A stretch of 64,000 nt of DNA from positions 1 to 64,000 of the forward strand of contig JALSNX010000003.1 in assembly GCA_026986775.1 (NCBI GenBank). The letters run 5' to 3'. Positions 57,368 to 64,000 of the stretch are shown here, piece after piece; within the stretch, counting starts at the first letter, position 1, and every line of letters begins with the position of its first letter. The DNA is from Caldifarciminota bacterium. Its GTDB lineage: Bacteria; Hydrothermota; Hydrothermia; UBA1063; CAJXJZ01. A model generated the notes under the pieces. The model saw only the letters and a list, made by a program, of their open reading frames with translations. It was not told where the DNA came from and searched no databases. A program made the position numbers and the translations under genes.

Positions 57368-58300
57368 GATTTCATCTATTGTATCAAGAACAAGTGTGGT
57401 GCTTATTTTCTTCATACATTCTTTTGTGCCCAGTGGGCATTCACGCCTGTAACAGGGCGCACATTCAGGTGGTTCCCACAGAGCAAAAGATGCTTTTCCT
57501 ATTGGTTTTGTCCAGATGGGTGATGTGGGGCCAAATATTGATACTGTAGGGTGTCCCATGGAGGCTGAGAGATGTGCAAGCCCGGAGTCGTTACCGATAA
57601 AAATAAGGGAATTTTTTATGATACAGGCAGCCTCCATTAATGATGTGCGACCTATAAGTGATGTTATAAACTCCGGTAAATAAAAGTCCTTTAGTCTATG
57701 AGCATCTTTTTGAGAGCCGAGTATAACGGTTTTGTAGCCATATTTTTTGAAAAGAGTTTCAGCAACCTCCAGATAATTATCAAAAAACCATTCTTTGGCG
57801 CCTCCGAAAGCGGCAAATGGTGCAATTGTAACATAAGAAGAAAGCTTATATAAAGTTGAATCACAGTTGCATACGGGTGAGAAATAGACTTCTGGTACCT
57901 CTGGTTCTATTCCTAATTCTTTTAAGAGCAGAAACTGTGTCTGAATTGTGTGCCTATTTTTCCAGTTATCAGGAATTTTCAACCTCTTTGTCAGAAAGAT
58001 GTCTCTCTTTTCAAAAGAAAATCCGATTCTTTCAGCAGGGTGTGCGATATAAAGAAAAAAAGCCGATGAAAAGGAGAGGGGAACAACTATCCCGACATCA
58101 AACTGCCTCTTTTTCAGAGCAAGTGATTTAAGAAAAAGCTCCTTTTTGTTTTTAAAAGTAATGCATTCAAAATCATAGAAAATATCCTGAAGACCGTACC
58201 TGCATAAAAGAGTGATTTCGTGCCCTTTCAGGTTATAAAGCAGTATGCGGGATACAATTGCATCACCAATCCAGTTGGGAGTGCGAAATAGAATCTTCAA
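57353..58300 (-). CDS. Glycosyltransferase family 9 heptosyltransferase-like
   Basis: A 315-residue GT-B enzyme like WaaF/WaaC. N-terminal RTPNWIGDAIVS binds the acceptor side; the donor-side motifs are APFAAFGGAKEW, GRTSLMEAACIIKNSLIFIGNDSGLAHLSASMG and SIFGPTSP. A CAPCYRRECP Cys cluster is near the C-terminus, as in many WaaF proteins. It adds heptose (or a similar sugar) to lipopolysaccharide core, supporting a diderm envelope. Overlaps the transglutaminase-like gene in ATGA. Confidence 0.88.
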   Translation of the reverse strand: MKILFRTPNWIGDAIVSRILLYNLKGHEITLLCRYGLQDIFYDFECITFKNKKELFLKSLALKKRQFDVGIVVPLSFSSAFFLYIAHPAERIGFSFEKRDIFLTKRLKIPDNWKNRHTIQTQFLLLKELGIEPEVPEVYFSPVCNCDSTLYKLSSYVTIAPFAAFGGAKEWFFDNYLEVAETLFKKYGYKTVILGSQKDAHRLKDFYLPEFITSLIGRTSLMEAACIIKNSLIFIGNDSGLAHLSASMGHPTVSIFGPTSPIWTKPIGKASFALWEPPECAPCYRRECPLGTKECMKKISTTLVLDTIDEILKKV

Positions 58301-59628
58301 TACTGAGTTAGTATTGAAATCTTTAGCTTCCCTACAATACTGATAATATCGCTTTGCCTGTCTATTCCGCCTCTTTTCAGCATTATGTGACCAATACTGG
58401 CAGGAAATTCATGGAAGATGGGGTCAACGAAATACCATTTTCCTCCAAGGTACACAGCATCCCATGCATGATAGTAGTAAGCCCCATTCTGGTAAATAAG
58501 TCCCACGGTAATTTCTGTGGGTATTCCAGCAGCACGGGCAAGTGCTCCGAATAGAACTGAATGTTCGTTACAATCACCCTTTTTCATATGCAGAACATCA
58601 AGTGCAGAGGGAAGTGAAACAACTGGTTCTTTTTTAAGGTAGTCATATACAAAATCAAGAATGTTTTTAACCTTTTCCCTGTCGTTTTCAGCATTTTCAG
58701 TGATATTTTGAGCAAGTTGCATGATCTCTGGCGCATCCTTCTGCATAAACGGTGTTGACTCAAGGTAAACCTTTATAGAATCAGGAATTTCTCCCACGTA
58801 TTCAGGGATGGAGTCAGGCATTTTTATCTCTACAATTGCAGATGAATTTTTTCTTGACAATACCTTCTGATAGGAAAAGTCCAGTTCTGTTTCCCTGTCA
58901 ATGCCGCTAATCTTGAATTTTAGATAATGTGCACTGAGATTAAGCGGTTTATCAGGCTTTACAGCAAAGAAATCAAGCAAAGCAAATGGATTCTGGGTGA
59001 GTTTTATCGCTTCTTCTCTGGTGGTTTCCCTCGTAATAAGTCCCATGGGACCTCTATCCACTATTCTTCCATTTTCCATCGTAATTTTAGACTGATAGTT
59101 CCCGTACTGGAAAATAAAGGCGTCCTTTTCCCGTTTAATTGTGGCCTTTTCAAGCGACATTGTAGATGGGTCAAAAACCATAATGTTTTTAGAGGGTTGT
59201 AGAATACCCTCTTTAAGCATTGCATAAACACAGGAAGAGAGTATAACCCTGTTTTTACCAACAAAATAGGCTTTCCGTCCCTTTGTAGTTCCAGTGGAGA
59301 ACGAAACAATCAGGGAGTCTTTCATGATTGTGGCAGTTCCATTGGTGGTTTGTTCTGGCGTTTTGAGGCTGAATTTAAGATTTTTTATTGAAAAGTTCGG
59401 TTTTAAATTAGCCTCATCTGAGAGTTTAACTCTTTTTGTACTGCCAAGCATGTTAATTTCCATGAAAGACAGGTCTTTGAGATAAACACCATTTTGAGAT
59501 ATAGTGTACTTTAACACGTTGTAGCCAATTTTGTTGTTCCTTATCAGAATATCAAACCAGAGAGTGTTTTCTTTATTTTGGGGTTTAGCAGAAAGGGTTA
59601 TGGCAAGTAGAAGGAATAATTTATGCAT
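58297..59628 (-). CDS. Secreted transglutaminase-like protein
   Basis: A 443-residue exported protein with signal MHKLFLLLAITLSAKP. The transglutaminase core is at about 315-420: GDCNEHSVLFGALARAAGIPTE (catalytic Cys), YYHAWDAVY (His), YFVDPIF (Asp). All three triad residues are present. Bacterial members can act as proteases or cross-linking enzymes. AAAGGAGT lies 8 bases from ATG. It follows tRNA-Thr and tRNA-Ser on the same strand and is coupled to the heptosyltransferase. Confidence 0.85.
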   Translation of the reverse strand: MHKLFLLLAITLSAKPQNKENTLWFDILIRNNKIGYNVLKYTISQNGVYLKDLSFMEINMLGSTKRVKLSDEANLKPNFSIKNLKFSLKTPEQTTNGTATIMKDSLIVSFSTGTTKGRKAYFVGKNRVILSSCVYAMLKEGILQPSKNIMVFDPSTMSLEKATIKREKDAFIFQYGNYQSKITMENGRIVDRGPMGLITRETTREEAIKLTQNPFALLDFFAVKPDKPLNLSAHYLKFKISGIDRETELDFSYQKVLSRKNSSAIVEIKMPDSIPEYVGEIPDSIKVYLESTPFMQKDAPEIMQLAQNITENAENDREKVKNILDFVYDYLKKEPVVSLPSALDVLHMKKGDCNEHSVLFGALARAAGIPTEITVGLIYQNGAYYYHAWDAVYLGGKWYFVDPIFHEFPASIGHIMLKRGGIDRQSDIISIVGKLKISILTQY

Positions 59629-59653
59629 AATTGTACTCCTTTTAAGGTTTAAA

Positions 59654-59726
59654 AGCCCACGGCCGGATTCGAACCGGCGACCTCTTCCTTACCAAGGAAG
59701 TGCTCTGCCGACTGAGCTACGTGGGC
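59654..59726 (-). tRNA. tRNA-Thr (anticodon GGT)
   Basis: Minus strand: acceptor GCCCACG (59720-59726) pairs with CGTGGGC (59655-59661). The anticodon stem CTTCC/GGAAG encloses TTGGTAA, anticodon GGT. The T-arm has GGTTCGAATCC. Discriminator U; CCA is not encoded. Confidence 0.96.
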
Positions 59727-59732
59727 CTGTTA

Positions 59733-59817
59733 TGGCGGAGGGTGAGGGACTCGAACCCCCAAGGGCAGAGCCCGCCGGATTTCAAATCCGGTGCCTTGCC
59801 AATTAGGCTAACCCTCC
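59733..59817 (-). tRNA. tRNA-Ser (anticodon TGA)
   Basis: Minus strand: acceptor GGAGGGT (59811-59817) pairs with ACCCTCC (59737-59743). The anticodon stem CCGGA/TCCGG encloses TTTGAAA, anticodon TGA. A long variable arm fits serine. Discriminator G is followed by an encoded CCA, unlike the Thr and Leu tRNAs here. Confidence 0.96.
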
Positions 59818-59828
59818 GTTGGTAAAAA

Positions 59829-59857
59829 ATTATAACGAAAGCTGTGTGATTGTGCAA
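59829..59857 (-). promoter_or_regulatory. Promoter of tRNA-Ser/Thr unit (TTGCAC-17-TATAAT)
   Basis: Minus-strand TATAAT (59829-59834) with TTGCAC (59852-59857) 17 bases upstream. Predicted +1 is 59822, five bases before tRNA-Ser. The transglutaminase and heptosyltransferase genes may be read through from it. Confidence 0.6.
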
Positions 59858-59941
59858 GGACAGATTATGGTAGACAGTTTATCGCAAAATAGAGTTTTCG
59901 TGTAAAGACCTGAATCAAATACCTTTATATTACCCTGATTT

Positions 59942-59970
59942 TTGACTATTCATCTTCAAAGCATTAGACT
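59942..59970 (+). promoter_or_regulatory. Candidate promoter TTGACT-17-TAGACT
   Basis: TTGACT (59942-59947) and TAGACT (59965-59970), spacer 17, predict a 57-base leader for the aminotransferase gene. The rest of 59858-60033 shows nothing recognisable. Confidence 0.45.
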
Positions 59971-60033
59971 ATTATAAGCAATAAGAACAGTTTATCAAAA
60001 CAAACTTTCATAAAGAAAAAAGAGAGGTGAGGC

Positions 60034-61368
60034 TTGTTAAGACCCGAAATAAAGACCGAATTACCCGGTCCAAAGGCGAAAGAGTGGCTTAAAAAAGATA
60101 AAAGGTTTATCTCTCCCTCATACACAAGGAGTTATCCTGCTGTACTTGAGCGGGGAGAGGGTGTATGGATATACGATGTGGATGGAAACAGATTCCTTGA
60201 TATGACCGCAGGTGTTGCTGTTCTTGCAACAGGACATTCTCATCCTGAGATTATAAAGGTTGCTTACGAACAGATAAAAAAACTTATTCACATGTCGGGC
60301 ACTGATTTTTACTATCCTGCTGAAATAATGCTTGCAGAGAAACTTGCAGAAATAGTTCCCGGTGCGCAGAATAGGAAGGTTTTCTTTGGTAATTCCGGTG
60401 CAGAGGCAAATGAGGCGGCTCTCAAACTTGCCCGATACCACTCAAAGAGGCCGTATATTCTTGCCTTCATTGGTGCTTTTCATGGAAGAACCTATGGAGC
60501 CATGAGCCTTTCGGGCTCAAAAAGCATACACCACAAAGGTTTTTCGCCTCTTATTCAGGGAGTCATACACGTTCCTTATCCAGACCCTTACAGACCTCCG
60601 TTCGGTATATCAGGAGAAGAAGTGGCAGATGCTGTTATTGACTATATAGAAAATGTGGTATTCAAAAAACTTGTAGACCCGGAAGAAGTTGCAGCAGTGT
60701 TTTTTGAACCAATACAGGGTGAGGGAGGTTATATTGTGCCTCCTCAGGATTTCTTCAGAAAATTGAGGAAACTCACTTCTAAATACGGGATTTTAATGGT
60801 GGACGATGAGGTGCAGGCAGGTATGGGTCGCACAGGTAGAATGTTTGCCATAGAGCACTTTGGCGTTATTCCAGATATTGTTACTGTTGCAAAAGGTATT
60901 GCTTCAGGTTTTCCCTTAGGTGCGATGATTGCAAAATCGTCTTTAATGGACTGGAGCGCTGGATCACATGCGAGCACTTTTGGGGGAAATCCTGTATCGT
61001 GTATGGCTGCACTCAAAACCATTGAACTTCTTGAAGATGGGTTGATTGAAAATGCTGAAAAGATGGGAAACTATCTTATTGACAATCTCCGCAACCTTAT
61101 GACACGCTATGACTTTATCGGAGATGTGAGAGGAAAGGGGCTTATGATAGGGGTGGATATTGTAAAAGACAGGAAAACCAGAGAATACAATCCTGAATTA
61201 AGAGACAGGATAATCAATGAAACATTTAAGCGTGGGCTTCTTATGCTTGCAGCAGGACCGAGTGCCATAAGGTGGGCACCTGCCCTTATTGTGAAGAAAG
61301 AAGAAATAGATGTTGCCCTTGAAATATTTGAAGAGGCATTAAAAACAGTAACAAAAAGAAGGAGGTAA
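60034..61368 (+). CDS. Class III pyridoxal-phosphate aminotransferase
   Basis: A 444-residue PLP enzyme of the acetylornithine/4-aminobutyrate aminotransferase class. GNSGAEANEAALKLAR binds cofactor phosphate, FFEPIQGEGGYIVPP and DDEVQAGMGRTG are conserved, and the PLP Lys is in TVAKGIASGFPLG. Its close resemblance in feel to archaeal members (including broad amino-acid racemases) means substrate is uncertain. Start is TTG 60034, supported by GAGAGG upstream and by alignment of LRPEIKTELPGPKA. It is followed five bases later by the COG2403 gene. Confidence 0.88.
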   Translation: MLRPEIKTELPGPKAKEWLKKDKRFISPSYTRSYPAVLERGEGVWIYDVDGNRFLDMTAGVAVLATGHSHPEIIKVAYEQIKKLIHMSGTDFYYPAEIMLAEKLAEIVPGAQNRKVFFGNSGAEANEAALKLARYHSKRPYILAFIGAFHGRTYGAMSLSGSKSIHHKGFSPLIQGVIHVPYPDPYRPPFGISGEEVADAVIDYIENVVFKKLVDPEEVAAVFFEPIQGEGGYIVPPQDFFRKLRKLTSKYGILMVDDEVQAGMGRTGRMFAIEHFGVIPDIVTVAKGIASGFPLGAMIAKSSLMDWSAGSHASTFGGNPVSCMAALKTIELLEDGLIENAEKMGNYLIDNLRNLMTRYDFIGDVRGKGLMIGVDIVKDRKTREYNPELRDRIINETFKRGLLMLAAGPSAIRWAPALIVKKEEIDVALEIFEEALKTVTKRRR

Positions 61369-61372
61369 AAAG

Positions 61373-62692
61373 ATGGCAAAAAGGAAGGTGTTAATACTTG
61401 GTGCAGCAGGTCGTGATTTTCATAATTTCAACACATATTTCAGAGATAATGAGGATTATGAAGTAGTGGGTTTTACAGCCACACAGATTCCTGATATTGA
61501 AGGTAGAAAGTACCCACCCGAACTTGCAGGGAAACTTTATCCCGATGGTATTCCCATTTATGCCGAAGACGACATGGAGAAAATCATTGAGGAGAAAAAG
61601 GTGGATGTGGTTGTTTTTGCTTATTCTGATGTATCCCACGAATATGTTATGCACAGAGCGTCAAGAGCAATGGCAAAGGGAGCGGATTTCTGGCTTATGG
61701 GCACTCATAATACAATGATAAAATCTGAAAAGCCGGTTATTTCCATCTGTGCTGCAAGAACAGGCTCCGGGAAAAGTCAGACTACAAGAAGGGTTGCAGA
61801 GATACTCAAGGAACTGGGTAAAAAGACAGTTGTTATCAGACATCCAATGCCCTATGGTGACCTCACAAAACAGATTGTTCAGAGGTTTGAAACACTTGAT
61901 GACCTTGATAAGTACAACTGTACAATTGAAGAGAGAGAAGAATATGAACCTCATATACAGAGGGGCAATGTGGTTTATGCAGGTGTTGATTATGAAAAGA
62001 TTATAAGAGAGGCGGAAAAAGAGGCAGATGTTATACTCTGGGATGGTGGAAATAATGACCTTCCTTTCTACAAGCCAGACCTTCATATTGTTGTGGTTGA
62101 CCCCCACAGACCGTTCCATGAGATTACATACCATCCCGGTGAGGCCAACGTGAGACTTGCTGATGTGATAGTCATTAACAAGATAGACACAGCCTATCCT
62201 GAAGATGTAGAAACTGTTAGAGAAAATGTCAGGTCAGCAAATCCCCGTGCAAAAATCGTGGAGGCTGCGTCTCCAATTTCTGTGGATGAACCTGAAAAGA
62301 TATTTGGTAAGAGGGTCCTTGTTGTGGAAGATGGACCAACTCTCACACATGGTGAAATGTCCTATGGTGCTGGAGTTGTTGCTGCTGAGAAGTATGGTGC
62401 AATTGAACTTGTTGACCCAAGAGAATATGCGGTGGGTTCTATAAAGGAAGTTTATGCCAAATATTCACACATTGGCACCCTTCTTCCGGCAATGGGGTAT
62501 TCTGAAAAACAGCTGAAAGAACTTGAGGAAACAATAAATAACACTCCCGCTGACCTTGTGGTAGTGGCAACCCCCATTAATCTTGGTAGAATACTGACGC
62601 TAAACAAGCCTTTTGTCAGGGTTTACTATGAACTTCAGGAGATAGGTAAACCCACGTTAAAAGATATTATAGAGGAATTTTTCAGGGGGTGA
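61373..62692 (+). CDS. COG2403 GTPase (annotated cyclic 2,3-diphosphoglycerate synthetase-like)
   Basis: A 439-residue protein. An N-terminal Rossmann-like segment (KVLILGAAGRDFHNFN) is followed by a P-loop AARTGSGKSQTTRR near 130-143 and further G motifs (DGGNNDLPF, VINKID near 263). Members are often annotated as cyclic 2,3-diphosphoglycerate synthetases, the compatible solute enzyme of thermophilic methanogens, but many bacterial ones are uncharacterised GTPases. AAGGAGG precedes ATG. Confidence 0.8.
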   Translation: MAKRKVLILGAAGRDFHNFNTYFRDNEDYEVVGFTATQIPDIEGRKYPPELAGKLYPDGIPIYAEDDMEKIIEEKKVDVVVFAYSDVSHEYVMHRASRAMAKGADFWLMGTHNTMIKSEKPVISICAARTGSGKSQTTRRVAEILKELGKKTVVIRHPMPYGDLTKQIVQRFETLDDLDKYNCTIEEREEYEPHIQRGNVVYAGVDYEKIIREAEKEADVILWDGGNNDLPFYKPDLHIVVVDPHRPFHEITYHPGEANVRLADVIVINKIDTAYPEDVETVRENVRSANPRAKIVEAASPISVDEPEKIFGKRVLVVEDGPTLTHGEMSYGAGVVAAEKYGAIELVDPREYAVGSIKEVYAKYSHIGTLLPAMGYSEKQLKELEETINNTPADLVVVATPINLGRILTLNKPFVRVYYELQEIGKPTLKDIIEEFFRG

Positions 62693-62697
62693 TATAA

Positions 62698-64000
62698 ATG
62701 GAAATGGAAGAGAAAGATAAACTGTATGAAGAAGTAAGGAGGATTATTGAAGAGTCTATCTCCTCCTACATAAGAAGTACCATAGATGAACTCACGAACA
62801 GAATTGAAGAACTGAAAAACAGGATATCCGAGGATATTGAGACAAAGGAGAATGAGAAACTAAATGAGGTGCAGACTGTTATTGATGAGAAGGTAAAGAG
62901 TGAAGAGATTGCGGAAAATGTAAGAAATCAGGCGGAACAAATAGCACAGAATAAACAGAACGAACTTGAAAATAACCTTGATGCGATTATTAAGGAGAAG
63001 GTATCACGTAAGGAGAAGGAATTTGAAGACATCATTGAAAAAACACTCAAGTCTAAAGATACACAGGAGAAAATCTCACAGGAGATAGTTAACTGGCTCT
63101 CTGAACATAAGGACTTTCTCACAAATGTTCTTGAAGACAAGGTAAAGGCTATTATTACTGAGAAAAAAGAAAAGGAGCTAACGAGGAACATAGATGATTT
63201 CTTAAAGAGTGGCGACTTCAAGGACATGATAAAACTCCAGTTCATGAACTATCTTGCAACCTCAAAGGATGCTTTTACCAATGCAGCAAAGGAAGCACTC
63301 CGTGAGCAGATAGAGCGTGAGGGTGAAAAGGTCCTGAAGGAAGCCATGAAGAACGTGGACTCCATGGTTAAAGAGGTAGTTGAGGGCAAAATAGAGGAAT
63401 CTTTAGGTGAAAAGATTGACAGTATCGTTGGTGAACTCAAAACCACCCTTGATGAACTTAAGAAAGAGATAGAAGAACTCAAGAACAGTGTGAAGGAAAA
63501 AGAAGTTTCAGGTTCTTCTGTGGCAGAGGAAAACATGCCACCTTCTTCACAGACAGCAACTCAGGAACCTGAACAGCCAGAACTTGAACTTGAGGAAAAT
63601 GTGGATGAACACATAGAGGGCCTCTCTTCAGAAGAAGGCGATGAGGTTGTGGAGGAGGAAAGTGCTTCTGAAAGTGTTGCTGTAGAGGAGCCGCCTGAGG
63701 AAGAAGCCGTTAGTGAGCCTGTTGCCAGAATCTCAACAGAGGAAAGGGGTATAAGGCTTACTGATATACTGAAAATTAAATATTATGGACATTCATCTTT
63801 TCTCGTTTCCAATAGCAATGTCAAGATAATCATGGATCCCTATAAGAAGGGGGCTCTTGATGGTGCAATAAACTACGAGCCTATAGATGATATTGCTGAT
63901 ATTGTTACTGTAAGTCATGGCCATATGGATCACGCAGGGTGGAAGGAGATTCCCGGCAGTCCCACACTCGTTGAAGCTGCTGGAGAAAAGGTAATTAATG
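62698..64000 (+). CDS. Coiled-coil protein fused to a metallo-beta-lactamase fold (runs off the window)
   Basis: At least 434 residues, incomplete at the 3' end. Residues 1 to about 265 are a nearly continuous charged coiled coil (Glu/Lys-rich). An acidic linker, about 280-345, is rich in Glu, Ser and Pro. From about 358 a UlaG-like metallo-hydrolase begins: KYYGHSSFLV at about 361 and the metal motif SHGHMDH at 406-412 (H407, H409, D411, H412). The fusion is unusual because UlaG-like domains generally stand alone. ATG 62698 is six bases after the COG2403 stop; GGGGTGA overlaps that stop. No signal peptide. Confidence 0.75.
   Translation, partial: MEMEEKDKLYEEVRRIIEESISSYIRSTIDELTNRIEELKNRISEDIETKENEKLNEVQTVIDEKVKSEEIAENVRNQAEQIAQNKQNELENNLDAIIKEKVSRKEKEFEDIIEKTLKSKDTQEKISQEIVNWLSEHKDFLTNVLEDKVKAIITEKKEKELTRNIDDFLKSGDFKDMIKLQFMNYLATSKDAFTNAAKEALREQIEREGEKVLKEAMKNVDSMVKEVVEGKIEESLGEKIDSIVGELKTTLDELKKEIEELKNSVKEKEVSGSSVAEENMPPSSQTATQEPEQPELELEENVDEHIEGLSSEEGDEVVEEESASESVAVEEPPEEEAVSEPVARISTEERGIRLTDILKIKYYGHSSFLVSNSNVKIIMDPYKKGALDGAINYEPIDDIADIVTVSHGHMDHAGWKEIPGSPTLVEAAGEKVIN

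Noticed and set aside
59531-59806. Plus-strand 91-codon frame across tRNA-Thr and tRNA-Ser
   Set aside because: It is antisense to two tRNAs and the end of the transglutaminase gene region; no Shine-Dalgarno.
61661-62134. 157-codon minus-strand frame
   Set aside because: Antisense to the COG2403 gene with its P-loop; no start signals.
1-64000. CRISPR array, prophage or intact insertion sequence
   Set aside because: No regularly spaced repeats, integrase, transposase or phage structural genes were seen; the repeats at 29884 and 29980 are only two copies.

Overview
The window looks like a chromosomal segment from a diderm (Gram-negative-type) bacterium of an uncultured, probably anaerobic and possibly thermophilic lineage. 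My best guess is the FCB/WOR-3 (Stahlbacteria or Hydrothermae-like) neighbourhood. This rests on gene content only: a TonB-dependent receptor, a heptosyltransferase, lipoproteins, a PorV/PorQ-like barrel, and about six secreted proteins ending in type IX secretion (T9SS)-like C-terminal sorting segments. GC content is around 40%, genes are tightly packed, and no gap exceeds about 235 bases. There is no CRISPR array, no intact insertion sequence and no rRNA operon.

Layout. 167-7219: a lipoprotein RlpA, a FemAB/CelD-like acyltransferase, a giant STAND ATPase with TPRs, and a fused dehydrogenase/Gfo-Idh protein. 7206-12505 (minus): TonB receptor, then tRNA-Leu(CAA)-glmS-yicC-gmk. 12717-20567: CapA, two T9SS-like surface proteins, a HAD hydrolase, a ferritin-like protein, and a surface carbohydrate-binding-like protein with MalF/MalG-type permeases. 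20581-25456: EIIA, zinc ribbon, tyrS, ribD, a small exporter-like membrane protein and a deacetylase-fold protein. 25428-27437 (minus): a dolichol-kinase-like membrane protein, a PorV-like barrel and hslV. 27588-39266: two large T9SS-like cargo proteins, a broken Na/Pi cotransporter with phoU, glnA, an AT-rich GT-C glycosyltransferase and rpmA. 39268-42125 (minus): an Rrf2 - hemerythrin/PAS - M24-fold operon. 42268-44953: an oxidoreductase and an ankyrin protein. 45049-57367: one long head-to-tail cluster from rpsF-ssb-rpsR-rplI through pyrD to a second STAND-TPR protein, a lone cyclic-nucleotide-binding domain, a pseudo-receiver/PATAN/Roadblock protein, a barrel, DUF58 and BatA-like genes. 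57353-59817 (minus): tRNA-Ser, tRNA-Thr, a transglutaminase-like protein and a heptosyltransferase. 60034-end: a class III aminotransferase, a COG2403 GTPase, and a coiled-coil protein fused to a metallo-beta-lactamase fold that runs off the window.

Regulation is unusually legible. Near-consensus -35/-10 promoters with 16-17 nt spacers can be read before many genes. They fall into two classes: Shine-Dalgarno leaders of about 15-60 nt, and leaderless starts where the predicted transcription start coincides with ATG/GTG (rlpA, capA, HAD gene, hslV, the Na/Pi gene and probably the fused oxidoreductase). Two intrinsic terminators lie inside neighbouring coding sequences.

The most interesting themes are these. 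(1) Two very large STAND/TPR proteins have N-terminal regions that look like degenerate nucleotide-cyclase domains, and one sits beside a stand-alone cyclic-nucleotide-binding domain and a phosphomimetic pseudo-receiver. (2) Several enzyme folds have lost or changed catalytic metal ligands (deacetylase, M24 peptidase, RibD). (3) A T9SS-like surface protein set is driven by strong promoters. (4) The Na/Pi cotransporter carries three lesions. All functional statements are from reading motifs; no database search was run.
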